Origin: Pampus argenteus | Lineage: Eukaryota > Chordata > Actinopteri > Scombriformes > Stromateidae | NCBI GenBank assembly: GCA_036937835.1 | Contig: CM072876.1 | Coordinates: forward strand, 18,412,001-18,476,000 | Direction: 5' to 3' | DNA: 64,000 nt | Shown here: positions 25,931 through 36,728 of the stretch, piece after piece | Numbering within the stretch: position 1 is the stretch's first letter | How the letters are laid out: every line of letters begins with the position of its first letter | Program-made: the position numbers and the translations under genes | The notes under the pieces: generated by a model | What the model was told of the DNA's origin: nothing | What the model saw: only the letters and a program-made list of their open reading frames with translations | Database searches by the model: none

Positions 25931-27560
25931 GATTTCTAATGATTAGGACCAAAAAACTCACTTCTGAGAGCTTCCTGCAGCTTTTACTGTAACATTTGTA
26001 AAAAATAGCTTTCTCTCAGGCCAAAACTGACAACTACAGTTTTTCTTAAACAACAAGCAATATTTTCAATCAAAACCATGTTTGCCATCAACAAGTAACT
26101 GATTTCTAATGATTAGGACCAAAAAACTCACTTCTGAGAGCTTCCTGCAGATTTTACTGTAACATTTGTAAAAAATAGCTTTCTCTCTGCGAGAGAAGGC
26201 CAAAACTGACAACTACAGTTTTTTCTTAAACAAGGAGCAATATTTTCAATCAAAACCATGTTTGCCATCAACAAGTAACTGATTTCTAATGATTAGGAGC
26301 ACAAAACTCACTTCTGAGAGCTTCCTGCAGCTTTTACTGTAACATTTGTAAAAATAGCTTTCTCTCAGGCCAAAACTGACAACTACAGTTTTTCTTAAAC
26401 AACAAGCAATATTTTCAATCAAAACCATGTTTGCTATCAACAAGTAACTGATTTCTAATGATTAGGAGCACAAAACTTACTTCTGAGAGCTTCCTGCAGC
26501 TGTTACTGTAACATTTGTAAAAAATAGCTTTCTCTCTGCGAGAGAAGGCCAAAACTGACAACTACAGTTTTTCTTAAACAAGGAGCAATATTTTCAATCA
26601 AAACCATGTTTGCCATCAACAAGTAACTGATTTCTAATGATTAGGAGCACAAAACTCTCTTCTGAGAGCTTCCTGCAGCTTACTGTAACATTTGTAAAAA
26701 TAGCTTTCTCTCAGGCCAAAACTGACAACTACAGTTTTTCTTAAACAACAAGCAATATTTTCAATCAAAACCATGTTTGCCATCAACGAATAACTGATTT
26801 CTAATGATTAGGAGCACAAAACTCACTTCTGAGAGCTTCCTGCAGCTTTTACTGTAACATTTGTAAAAATAGCTTTCTCTCAGGCCAAAACTGACAACTA
26901 CAGTTTTTCTTAAACAACAAGACATATTTTCAATCAAAACCATGTTTGCCATCAACGAATAACTGATTTCTAATGATTAGGAGCACAAAACTCACTTCTG
27001 AGAGCTTCCTGCAGCTTTTACTGTAACATTTGTAAAAATAGCTTTCTCTCAGGCCAAAACTGACAACTACAGTTTTTCTTAAACAACAAGCAATATTTTC
27101 AATCAAAACCATGTTTGCCATCAACAAGTAACTGATTTATAATGATTAGGAGCACAAAACTCACTTCTGAGAGCTTCCTGCAGCTGTTACTGTAACATTT
27201 GTAAAAAAATAGCTTTCTCTCTGCGAGAGAAGGCCAAAACTGACAACTACAGTTTTTCTTAAACAAGGAGCAATATTTTCAATCAAAACCATGTTTGCCA
27301 TCAACAAGTAACTGATTTCTAATGATTAGGAGCACAAAACTCACTTCTGAGAGCTTCCTGCAGCTTACTGTAACATTTGTAAAAATAGCTTTCTCTCAGG
27401 CCAAAACTGACAACTACAGTTTTTCTTAAACAACAAGCAATATTTTCAATCAAAACCATGTTTGCCATCAACGAATAACTGATTTCTAATGATTAGGAGC
27501 ACAAAACTCACTTCTGAGAGCTTCCTGCAGCTTTTACTGTAACATTTGTAAAAATAGCTT
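25931..27560 (-). repeat. Stratum A edge monomers
   Basis: About nine to ten monomers of A type with no clear long-range tandem order. Distinctive changes are AAACAACAAGACATATTTTC near 26,910 (also near 4,875), CATCAACGAATAAC near 26,785, 26,950 and 27,470, and a 2-bp loss giving GCAGCTTACTG near 26,675 and 27,363. The last monomer changes to B type within itself near 27,550. Confidence 0.7.
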
Positions 27561-28944
27561 TCTCTCGGCGACAGAAGGCCAAAACTGACAACTACAGTTT
27601 TTCTTAAACAAGGAGCAATATTTTCATTCAAAACCATGTTTGCCATCAACAAGTAACTGATGTCTAATGATTAGGACCAAAAAACTCACTTCTGAGAGCT
27701 TCCTGCAGCTTTTACTGTAACATTTGTAAAAATAGCTTTCTCTCGGCGAGAGAAGGCCAAAACTGACAACTACAGTCTTTCTTAAACAAGGAGCAATATT
27801 TTCAATCAAAACCATGTTTGCCATCAACAAGTAAGTGATTTCTAATGATTTGAAGCAAAAAACTCACTTCTGAGAGCTTCCTGTAGCTTTTACTGTAACA
27901 TTTGTAAAAATAGCTTTCTCTCGGCGAGAGAAGACCAAAACTGACAACTACAGTTTTTCTTAAACAAGGAGCAATATTTTCAATCAAAACCATGTTTGCC
28001 ATCAACAAGTAACTGATTTCTAATGATTAGGACCAAACAACTCACTTCTGAGAGCTTCCTGCAGCTTTTACTGTAACATTTGTAAAAATAGCTTTCTCTC
28101 AGCGAGAGAAGGCCAAAACTGACAACTACAGTTTTTCTTAAACAAGGAGCAATATATTGAATCAAAACCATGTTTGCCATCAACAAGTAACTGATTTCTA
28201 ATGATTAGGACCAAAAAACCCACTTCTGAGAGCTTCCTGCAGCTTTTACTGTAACATTTGTAAAAATAGCGTTCTCTCGGCGAGAGAAGGCCAAAACTGA
28301 CAACTACAGTTTTTCTTAAACAAGGAGCAATATTTTCAATCAAAACCATGTTTGCCATCAACAAGTAACAGATTTCTAATGATTAGGACCAAAAAACCCA
28401 CTTCTGAGAGCTTCCTGCAGCTTTTACTGTAACATTTGTAAAAATAGCTTTCTCTCGGCGAGAGAAGGCCAAAACTGACAACTATAGTTTTTCTTAAACA
28501 AGGAGCAATATTTTCAATCAAAACCATGTTTGCCATCAACAAGTAACAGATTTCTAATGATTAGGACCAAATAACTCACTTCTGAGAGCTTCCTGTAGCT
28601 TTTACTGTAACATTTGTAAAAATAGCTTTCTCTCGGCGAGAGAAGGCCAAAACTGACAACTACAGTTTTTCTTAAACAAGGAGCAATATATTCAATCAAA
28701 ACCATGTTTGCCATCAACAAGTAAGTGATTTCTAATGATTTGAAGCAAAAAACTCACTTCTGAGAGCTTCCTGTAGCTTTTACTGTAACATTTGTAAAAA
28801 TAGCTTTCTCTCGGCGAGAGAAGGCCAAAACTGACAACTACAGTTTTTCTTAAACAAGGAGCAATATTTTCAATCAAAACCATGTTTGCCATCAACAAGT
28901 AACAGATTTCTAATGATTAGGACCAAATAACTCACTTCTGAGAG

Positions 28945-31900
28945 CTTCCTGCAGCTTTTACTGTAACATTTGTAAAAATAGCGTTCTCTCGGCGAGAGAA
29001 GGCCAAACCTGACAACTACAGTTTTTCTTAAACAAGGAGCAATATTTCCATTCAAAACCATGTTTGCCATCAACAACTAACTGATTTCTAATGATTAGGA
29101 GCAAAAAACTCACTTCTGAGAGCTTCCTGCAGCTTTTACTGTAACATTTGTAAAAATAGCTTTCTCTCGGCGAGAGAAGGCCAAAACTGACAACTATAGT
29201 TTTTCTTAAACAAGGAGCAATATCTTCAATCAAAACCATGTTTGCCATCAACAAGTAACAGATTTCTAATGATTAGGACCAAATAACTCACTTCTGAGAG
29301 CTTCCTGCAGCTTTTACTGTAACATTTGTAAAAATAGCTTTCTCTCGGCGACAGAAGGCCAAAACTGACAACTACAGTTTTTCTTAAACAAGGAGCAATA
29401 TTTTCAATCAAAACCATGTTTGCCATCAACAAGTAACTGATGTCTAATGATTAGGACCAAAAAACTCACTTCTGAGAGCTTCCTGCAGCTTTTACTGTAA
29501 CATTTGTAAAAATAGCTTTCTCTCGGCGACAGAAGGCCAAAACTGACAACTACAGTTTTTCTTAAACAAGGAGCAATATTTTCAATCAAAACCATGTTTG
29601 CCATCAACAAGTAACAGATTTCTAATGATTAGGACCAAAAAACCCACTTCTGAGAGCTTCCTGCAGCTTTTACTGTAACATTTGTAAAAATAGCTTTCTC
29701 TCGGCGAGAGAAGGCCAAAACTGACAACTATAGTTTTTCTTAAACAAGGAGCAATATTTTCAATCAAAACCAGGTTTGCCATCAACAAGTAACTGATTTC
29801 TTATTATTAGGAGCAAATAACTCACTTCTGAGAGCTTCCTGCAGCTTTAACTGTAACATTTGTAAAAATAGCTTTCTCTCGGCGAGAGAAGGCCAAAACT
29901 GACAACTACAGTTTTTCTTAAGCAAGGAGCAATATTTTCAATCAAAACCATGTTTGCCATCAACAAGTAACAGATTTCTAATGATTAGGACCAAAAAACC
30001 CACTTCTGAGAGCTTCCTGCAGCTTTTACTGTAACATTTGTAAAAATAGCGTTCTCTCGGCGAGAGAAGGCCAAAACTGACAACTACAGTTTTTCTTAAA
30101 CAAGGAGCAATATTTCCATTCAAAACCATGTTTGCCATCAACAACTAAGTGATTTCTAATGATTAGGAGCAAAAAACTCACTTCTGAGAGCTTCCTGCAG
30201 CTTTTACTGTAACATTTGTAAAAAATAGCTTTCTCTCGGCGAGAGAAGGCCAAAACTGACAACTACAGTTTTTCTTAAACAAGGAGCAATATTTTCAATC
30301 AAAACCATGTTTGCCATCAACAAGTAACAGATTTCTAATGATTAGGACCAAAAAACCCACTTCTGAGAGCTTCCTGCAGCTTTTACTGTAACATTTGTAA
30401 AAATAGCTTTCTCTCGGCGAGAGAAGGCCAAAACTGACAACTATAGTTTTTCTTAAACAAGGAGCAATATTTTCAATCAAAACCAGGTTTGCCATCAACA
30501 AGTAACTGATTTCTTATTATTAGGAGCAAATAACTCACTTCTGAGAGCTTCCTGCAGCTTTAACTGTAACATTTGTAAAAATAGCTTTCTCTCGGCGAGA
30601 GAAGGCCAAAACTGACAACTACAGTTTTTCTTAAGCAAGGAGCAATATTTTCAATCAAAACCATGTTTGCCATCAACAAGTAACAGATTTCTAATGATTA
30701 GGACCAAAAAACCCACTTCTGAGAGCTTCCTGCAGCTTTTACTGTAACATTTGTAAAAATAGCGTTCTCTCGGCGAGAGAAGGCCAAAACTGACAACTAC
30801 AGTTTTTCTTAAACAAGGAGCAATATTTCCATTCAAAACCATGTTTGCCATCAACAACTAAGTGATTTCTAATGATTAGGAGCAAAAAACTCACTTCTGA
30901 GAGCTTCCTGCAGCTTTTACTGTAACATTTGTAAAAAATAGCTTTCTCTCGGCGAGAGAAGGCCAAAACTGACAACTACAGTTTTTCTTAAACAAGGAGC
31001 AATATATTCAATCAAAACCATGTTTGCCATCAACAAGTAACTGATTTCTAATTATTAGGAGCAAATAACTCACTTCTGAGAGCTTCCTGCAGCTTTTACT
31101 GTAACATTTGTAAAAATAGCTTTCTCTCGGCGAGAGAAGGCCAAAACTGACAACTACAGTTTTTCTTAAACAAGGAGCAATATTTCCATTCAAAACCATG
31201 TTTGCCATCAACAAGTAACTGATTTCTTATTATTAGGAGCAAATAACTCACTTCTGAGAGCTTCCTGCAGCTTTTACTGTAACATTTGTAAAAATAGCTT
31301 TCTCTCGGCGAGAGAAGGCCAAAACTGACAACTACAGTTTTTCTTAAGCAAGGAGCAATATTTTCAATCAAAACCATGTTTGCCATCAACAAGTAACAGA
31401 TTTCTAATGATTAGGACCAAAAAACCCACTTCTGAGAGCTTCCTGCAGCTTTTACTGTAACATTTGTAAAAATAGCGTTCTCTCGGCGAGAGAAGGCCAA
31501 AACTGACAACTACAGTTTTTCTTAAACAAGGAGCAATATTTCCATTCAAAACCATGTTTGCCATCAACAACTAAGTGATTTCTAATGATTAGGAACAAAA
31601 AACTCACTTCTGAGAGCTTCCTGCAGCTTTTACTGTAACATTTGTAAAAATAGCTTTCTCTCGGCGAGAGAAGGCCAAAACTGACAACTACAGTTTTTCT
31701 TAAACAAGGAGCAATAAATTCAATCAAAACCATGTTTGCCATCAACAAGTAAGTGATTTCTAATGATTTGAAGCAAAAAACTCACTTCTGAGAGCTTCCT
31801 GTAGCTTTTACTGTAACATTTGTAAAAATAGCTTTCTCTCGGCGAGAGAAGGCCAAAACTGACAACTACAGTTTTTCTTAAACAAGGAGCAATATTTTCA

Positions 31901-32328
31901 ATCAAAACCATGTTTGCCATCAACAAGTAACAGATTTCTAATGATTAGGACCAAATAACTCACTTCTGAGAGCTTCCTGCAGCTTTTACTGTAACATTTG
32001 TAAAAATAGCGTTCTCTCGGCGAGAGAAGGCCAAACCTGACAACTACAGTTTTTCTTAAACAAGGAGCAATATTTCCATTCAAAACCATGTTTGCCATCA
32101 ACAACTAACTGATTTCTAATGATTAGGAGCAAAAAACTCACTTCTGAGAGCTTCCTGCAGCTTTTACTGTAACATTTGTAAAAATAGCTTTCTCTCGGCG
32201 AGAGAAGGCCAAACCTGACAACTACAGTTTTTCTTAAACAAGGAGCAATATTTCCATTCAAAACCATGTTTGCCATCAACAACTAACTGATTTCTAATGA
32301 TTAGGAGCAAAAAACTCACTACTGAGAG
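28945..32328 (-). repeat. Stratum B large unit, copy 1 (about 3.4 kb)
   Basis: Copy 1 matches copy 2 at an offset of 3,384 bp at its left end. The offset rises to 3,562 after an extra monomer in copy 2 (32,966 and 33,144 are near-identical neighbours) and to 3,740 after another near 35,282. Rare markers include CTATAGTTTTTC with ATATCTTCAATC, AAACCAGGTTTGCC, TTTCTTATTATTAGG, TTAAGCAAGG and GCAATATTTCCATTC. Differences I noticed are single bases, such as AGGAACAAAA near 31,590 against AGGAGCAAAA near 35,153. Confidence 0.82.
29582..31007 (-). repeat. Tandem pair of a 713-bp 4-mer, first site
   Basis: Two consecutive 4-monomer units (29,582-30,294 and 30,295-31,007) repeat with a 713-bp period. 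Markers in each are CCAGGTTTGCC, TTATTATTAGG, GCTTTAACTGTAAC, TTAAGCAAGG, AGCGTTCTCTC, TTTCCATTC and one extra A in GTAAAAAATAG. The extra A gives 713 instead of 4x178=712. Confidence 0.88.
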
Positions 32329-35300
32329 CTTCCTGCAGCTTTTACTGTAACATTTGTAAAAATAGCGTTCTCTCGGCGAGAGAAGGCCAAACCTGACAAC
32401 TACAGTTTTTCTTAAACAAGGAGCAATATTTCCATTCAAAACCATGTTTGCCATCAACAACTAACTGATTTCTAATGATTAGGAGCAAAAAACTCACTTC
32501 TGAGAGCTTCCTGCAGCTTTTACTGTAACATTTGTAAAAATAGCTTTCTCTCGGCGAGAGAAGGCCAAAACTGACAACTATAGTTTTTCTTAAACAAGGA
32601 GCAATATCTTCAATCAAAACCATGTTTGCCATCAACAAGTAACAGATTTCTAATGATTAGGACCAAATAACTCACTTCTGAGAGCTTCCTGCAGCTTTTA
32701 CTGTAACATTTGTAAAAATAGCTTTCTCTCGGCGACAGAAGGCCAAAACTGACAACTACAGTTTTTCTTAAACAAGGAGCAATATTTTCAATCAAAACCA
32801 TGTTTGCCATCAACAAGTAACTGATGTCTAATGATTAGGACCAAAAAACTCACTTCTGAGAGCTTCCTGCAGCTTTTACTGTAACATTTGTAAAAATAGC
32901 TTTCTCTCGGCGACAGAAGGCCAAAACTGACAACTACAGTTTTTCTTAAACAAGGAGCAATATTTTCAATCAAAACCATGTTTGCCATCAACAAGTAACA
33001 GATTTCTAATGATTAGGACCAAAAAACCCACTTCTGAGAGCTTCCTGCAGCTTTTACTGTAACATTTGTAAAAATAGCTTTCTCTCGGCGAGAGAAGGCC
33101 AAAACTGACAACTATAGTTTTTCTTAAACAAGGAGCAATATTTTCAATCAAAACCATGTTTGCCATCAACAAGTAACAGATTTCTAATGATTAGGACCAA
33201 AAAACCCACTTCTGAGAGCTTCCTGCAGCTTTTACTGTAACATTTGTAAAAATAGCTTTCTCTCGGCGAGAGAAGGCCAAAACTGACAACTATAGTTTTT
33301 CTTAAACAAGGAGCAATATTTTCAATCAAAACCAGGTTTGCCATCAACAAGTAACTGATTTCTTATTATTAGGAGCAAATAACTCACTTCTGAGAGCTTC
33401 CTGCAGCTTTAACTGTAACATTTGTAAAAATAGCTTTCTCTCGGCGAGAGAAGGCCAAAACTGACAACTACAGTTTTTCTTAAGCAAGGAGCAATATTTT
33501 CAATCAAAACCATGTTTGCCATCAACAAGTAACAGATTTCTAATGATTAGGACCAAAAAACCCACTTCTGAGAGCTTCCTGCAGCTTTTACTGTAACATT
33601 TGTAAAAATAGCGTTCTCTCGGCGAGAGAAGGCCAAAACTGACAACTACAGTTTTTCTTAAACAAGGAGCAATATTTCCATTCAAAACCATGTTTGCCAT
33701 CAACAACTAAGTGATTTCTAATGATTAGGAGCAAAAAACTCACTTCTGAGAGCTTCCTGCAGCTTTTACTGTAACATTTGTAAAAAATAGCTTTCTCTCG
33801 GCGAGAGAAGGCCAAAACTGACAACTACAGTTTTTCTTAAACAAGGAGCAATATTTTCAATCAAAACCATGTTTGCCATCAACAAGTAACAGATTTCTAA
33901 TGATTAGGACCAAAAAACCCACTTCTGAGAGCTTCCTGCAGCTTTTACTGTAACATTTGTAAAAATAGCTTTCTCTCGGCGAGAGAAGGCCAAAACTGAC
34001 AACTATAGTTTTTCTTAAACAAGGAGCAATATTTTCAATCAAAACCAGGTTTGCCATCAACAAGTAACTGATTTCTTATTATTAGGAGCAAATAACTCAC
34101 TTCTGAGAGCTTCCTGCAGCTTTAACTGTAACATTTGTAAAAATAGCTTTCTCTCGGCGAGAGAAGGCCAAAACTGACAACTACAGTTTTTCTTAAGCAA
34201 GGAGCAATATTTTCAATCAAAACCATGTTTGCCATCAACAAGTAACAGATTTCTAATGATTAGGACCAAAAAACCCACTTCTGAGAGCTTCCTGCAGCTT
34301 TTACTGTAACATTTGTAAAAATAGCGTTCTCTCGGCGAGAGAAGGCCAAAACTGACAACTACAGTTTTTCTTAAACAAGGAGCAATATTTCCATTCAAAA
34401 CCATGTTTGCCATCAACAACTAAGTGATTTCTAATGATTAGGAGCAAAAAACTCACTTCTGAGAGCTTCCTGCAGCTTTTACTGTAACATTTGTAAAAAA
34501 TAGCTTTCTCTCGGCGAGAGAAGGCCAAAACTGACAACTACAGTTTTTCTTAAACAAGGAGCAATATATTCAATCAAAACCATGTTTGCCATCAACAAGT
34601 AACTGATTTCTAATTATTAGGAGCAAATAACTCACTTCTGAGAGCTTCCTGCAGCTTTTACTGTAACATTTGTAAAAATAGCTTTCTCTCGGCGAGAGAA
34701 GGCCAAAACTGACAACTACAGTTTTTCTTAAACAAGGAGCAATATTTCCATTCAAAACCATGTTTGCCATCAACAAGTAACTGATTTCTTATTATTAGGA
34801 GCAAATAACTCACTTCTGAGAGCTTCCTGCAGCTTTTACTGTAACATTTGTAAAAATAGCTTTCTCTCGGCGAGAGAAGGCCAAAACTGACAACTACAGT
34901 TTTTCTTAAGCAAGGAGCAATATTTTCAATCAAAACCATGTTTGCCATCAACAAGTAACAGATTTCTAATGATTAGGACCAAAAAACCCACTTCTGAGAG
35001 CTTCCTGCAGCTTTTACTGTAACATTTGTAAAAATAGCGTTCTCTCGGCGAGAGAAGGCCAAAACTGACAACTACAGTTTTTCTTAAACAAGGAGCAATA
35101 TTTCCATTCAAAACCATGTTTGCCATCAACAACTAAGTGATTTCTAATGATTAGGAGCAAAAAACTCACTTCTGAGAGCTTCCTGCAGCTTTTACTGTAA
35201 CATTTGTAAAAATAGCTTTCTCTCGGCGAGAGAAGGCCAAAACTGACAACTACAGTTTTTCTTAAACAAGGAGCAATATATTCAATCAAAACCATGTTTG

Positions 35301-36170
35301 CCATCAACAAGTAACTGATTTCTAATTATTACGAGCAAATAACTCACTTCTGAGAGCTTCCTGCAGCTTTTACTGTAACATTTGTAAAAATAGCTTTCTC
35401 TCGGCGAGAGAAGGCCAAAACTGACAACTACAGTTTTTCTTAAACAAGGAGCAATATATTCAATCAAAACCATGTTTGCCATCAACAAGTAAGTGATTTC
35501 TAATGATTTGAAGCAAAAAACTCACTTCTGAGAGCTTCCTGTAGCTTTTACTGTAACATTTGTAAAAATAGCTTTCTCTCGGCGAGAGAAGGCCAAAACT
35601 GACAACTACAGTTTTTCTTAAACAAGGAGCAATATTTTCAATCAAAACCATGTTTGCCATCAACAAGTAACAGATTTCTAATGATTAGGACCAAATAACT
35701 CACTTCTGAGAGCTTCCTGCAGCTTTTACTGTAACATTTGTAAAAATAGCGTTCTCTCGGCGAGAGAAGGCCAAACCTGACAACTACAGTTTTTCTTAAA
35801 CAAGGAGCAATATTTCCATTCAAAACCATGTTTGCCATCAACAACTAACTGATTTCTAATGATTAGGAGCAAAAAACTCACTTCTGAGAGCTTCCTGCAG
35901 CTTTTACTGTAACATTTGTAAAAATAGCTTTCTCTCGGCGAGAGAAGGCCAAACCTGACAACTACAGTTTTTCTTAAACAAGGAGCAATATTTCCATTCA
36001 AAACCATGTTTGCCATCAACAACTAACTGATTTCTAATGATTAGGAGCAAAAAACTCACTACTGAGAGCTTCCTGCAGCTTTTACTGTAACATTTGTAAA
36101 AATAGCGTTCTCTCGGCGAGAGAAGGCCAAACCTGACAACTACAGTTTTTCTTAAACAAGGAGCAATATT
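32329..36170 (-). repeat. Stratum B large unit, copy 2 (about 3.8 kb)
   Basis: This tandem second copy of 28,945-32,328 has two more monomers. It runs almost to the breakpoint. The last complete similarity at offset 3,740 ends near 36,170, where TTTTCAATC replaces TTTCCATTC, and the final 80 bp before the breakpoint instead resemble the TGATGTCTAATG monomers near 29,431 and 32,823. Confidence 0.82.
33144..34569 (-). repeat. Tandem pair of a 713-bp 4-mer, second site
   Basis: The same pair of 713-bp units (33,144-33,856 and 33,857-34,569) occurs 3,562 bp downstream with the same markers and the same extra A. The doubling therefore preceded duplication of the large unit, or was later copied between the units. 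Confidence 0.88.
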
Positions 36171-36239
36171 TTCAATCAAAACCATGTTTGCCATCAACAA
36201 GTAACTGATGTCTAATGATTAGGACCAAAAAACTCACTT

Positions 36240-36345
36240 CTGAGAGCTTCCTGCTTGTTGTTTAAGAAAAACTGTAGTTGTCAGTTTTGGCCTGAGAGAA
36301 AGCTATTTTTACAAATGTTACAGTAAAAGCTACAGGAAGCTCTCA
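36240..36345. other. Orientation-switch breakpoint of the satellite array
   Basis: The last left-block monomer breaks off after CTTCCTGC at 36,254. The sequence then continues directly as TTGTTGTTTAAG, which is an internal part of a plus-strand monomer normally preceded by AATATTGC. The two partners share only TGC (36,252-36,254), so this looks like joining with at most 3 bp of microhomology. Both monomers at the joint are truncated, and no foreign sequence lies between them. The left arm, read on the minus strand, and the right arm pair again from 36,253 outward and 36,333 outward, leaving a 79-bp unpaired centre at 36,254-36,332. A real inversion within the array is the simplest reading; an assembly join is the alternative. 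Confidence 0.9.
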
Positions 36346-36495
36346 GAAGTGAGTTTTTTGGTCCTAATCATTAGAAATCAGTTACTTGTTGATGGCAAAC
36401 ATGGTTTTGATTGAAAATATTGCTCCTTGTTTAAGAAAGACTGTAGTTGTCAGTTTTGGCCTTCTCTCGCCGAGAGAACGCTATTTTTACAAATG

Positions 36496-36530
36496 TTACA
36501 GTAAAAGCTGTAACACTCTCAGAAGTGGGT
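36496..36530 (+). repeat. Monomer with GCTGTAACACTCTCAG change (176 bp type), site 1
   Basis: Within the GCTGCAGGAAGCTCTCAG segment, CAGGAAGC is replaced by TAACAC at 36,508-36,523, a net loss of 2 bp that also destroys the PstI-type CTGCAG. Only one other copy was found, at 42,896-42,911, and both lie immediately before the same 890-bp repeat. Confidence 0.85.
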
Positions 36531-36637
36531 TTTTTGGTCCTAATCATTAGAAATCAGTTACTTGTTGATGGCAAACATGGTTTTGATTGAATATATTGCT
36601 CCTTGTTTAAGAAAAACTGTAGTTGTCAGTTTTGGCC

Positions 36638-36654
36638 TTCTCTCGCCGAGAGAA
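36638..36654 (+). other. 17-bp palindrome in the long monomer (8-bp arms, 1-base centre)
   Basis: TTCTCTCG and CGAGAGAA are exact reverse complements around one C. The palindrome carries two CpGs, and in a typical long monomer these are the only ones, since the rest of the unit is CpG-free apart from rare variants. The same element recurs once per long monomer in strata B and C, for example at 28,806-28,822 on the opposite strand. In strata A and D it is altered at the centre or reduced to one arm. A cruciform-forming element or a symmetric protein-binding site is possible, but neither is shown by sequence. Confidence 0.85.
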
Positions 36655-36717
36655 AGCTATTTTTACAAATGTTACAGTAAAAGCTGCAGGAAGCTCTCAG
36701 AAGTGAGTTATTTGGTC

Positions 36718-36728
36718 CTAATCATTAG
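36718..36728 (+). other. CTAATCATTAG dyad (5-bp arms), one per monomer
   Basis: This 11-bp dyad has perfect 5-bp arms around one base. It is present in most monomers on both sides of the breakpoint. Variants such as CTAATAATTAG, CCAAATCATTAG and CCTTATCATTAG serve as subfamily markers. Together with TTACAGTAA (36,672-36,680) and the 17-bp palindrome it makes three odd-centred dyads within one monomer. Confidence 0.7.

Larger units (their letters stand above)
1..27560 (-). repeat. Stratum A: mixed 169/178-bp monomers, outer left layer
   Basis: This layer alternates short monomers (169 or 168 bp, lacking one palindrome arm) with long ones whose palindrome is usually decayed (top strand CTCAGCGAG, CTCTGCGAG, CTCTGTGAG or AGAATGG instead of CTCGGCGAG). 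Diagnostic variants include GGAGCACAAAACTC, AAACAACAAGC, TAAAAATTGC, GATTGGACCAT and GCCAAAATGAC. It is the most heterogeneous part of the window, and its higher-order pattern is a mosaic of recurring modules, not one tandem HOR. The boundary with stratum B lies inside one monomer: A-type GAGCACAAAACTC is last seen near 27,500 and the B-type CTCGGCGACAG first appears near 27,565. Confidence 0.9.
1..36253 (-). repeat. Left satellite block, monomers on the minus strand
   Basis: About 209 monomers run on the minus strand, taking as forward the strand that reads GTTGATGGCAAACATGG. On the top strand each unit therefore reads TCAATCAAAACCATG and later GAGCTTCCTGCAGC. Orientation is constant from base 1 to 36,253, and no inverted monomer occurs inside the block. 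It falls into two layers: a mixed 169/178-bp outer part up to about 27,560, and an inner, almost purely 178-bp part next to the orientation switch. The excess of G over C in the monomer (37 against 27 in the long form) gives this block a C-rich top strand. Confidence 0.97.
27560..36253 (-). repeat. Stratum B: nearly uniform 178-bp monomers, inner left layer
   Basis: Almost every monomer here is 178 bp and carries the intact or nearly intact 17-bp palindrome (top strand TTCTCTCGGCGAGAGAA). No 169-bp monomer was seen. Single extra A residues produce a few 179-bp units, for example near 30,222 and 30,935. Diagnostic variants shared with stratum C in the opposite orientation include GATTTGAAGCAAA, AGCGTTCTCTC, ACTATAGTT, CCTGTAGC and TGATGTCTAATG. 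The layer is mostly two copies of a 3.4-3.8 kb unit. Confidence 0.9.

Noticed and set aside
28068..36200. 98-codon and 78-codon overlapping frames in stratum B and similar ones in C and D (for example 38,342-38,638 and 49,658-49,909).
   Set aside because: They are alternative readings of the same repeat made possible by single-base changes that remove a stop. They overlap other frames in the same units.
1..36253. A large inverted-repeat pair marking the ends of a giant transposon.
   Set aside because: Both arms are satellite with different HOR content, there are no defined outer ends in the window, and no transposase or target-site duplication is seen.
36254..36332. The 79-bp centre of the inverted repeat as a mobile element or unique insert.
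   Set aside because: It is entirely part of a normal monomer (TTTAAGAAAAACTG through TTACAGTAAAAGC).
36638..36654. The 17-bp palindrome as a bacterial-type terminator or operator.
   Set aside because: It recurs in most long monomers across the array, there are no genes to regulate, and the context is eukaryotic satellite DNA.
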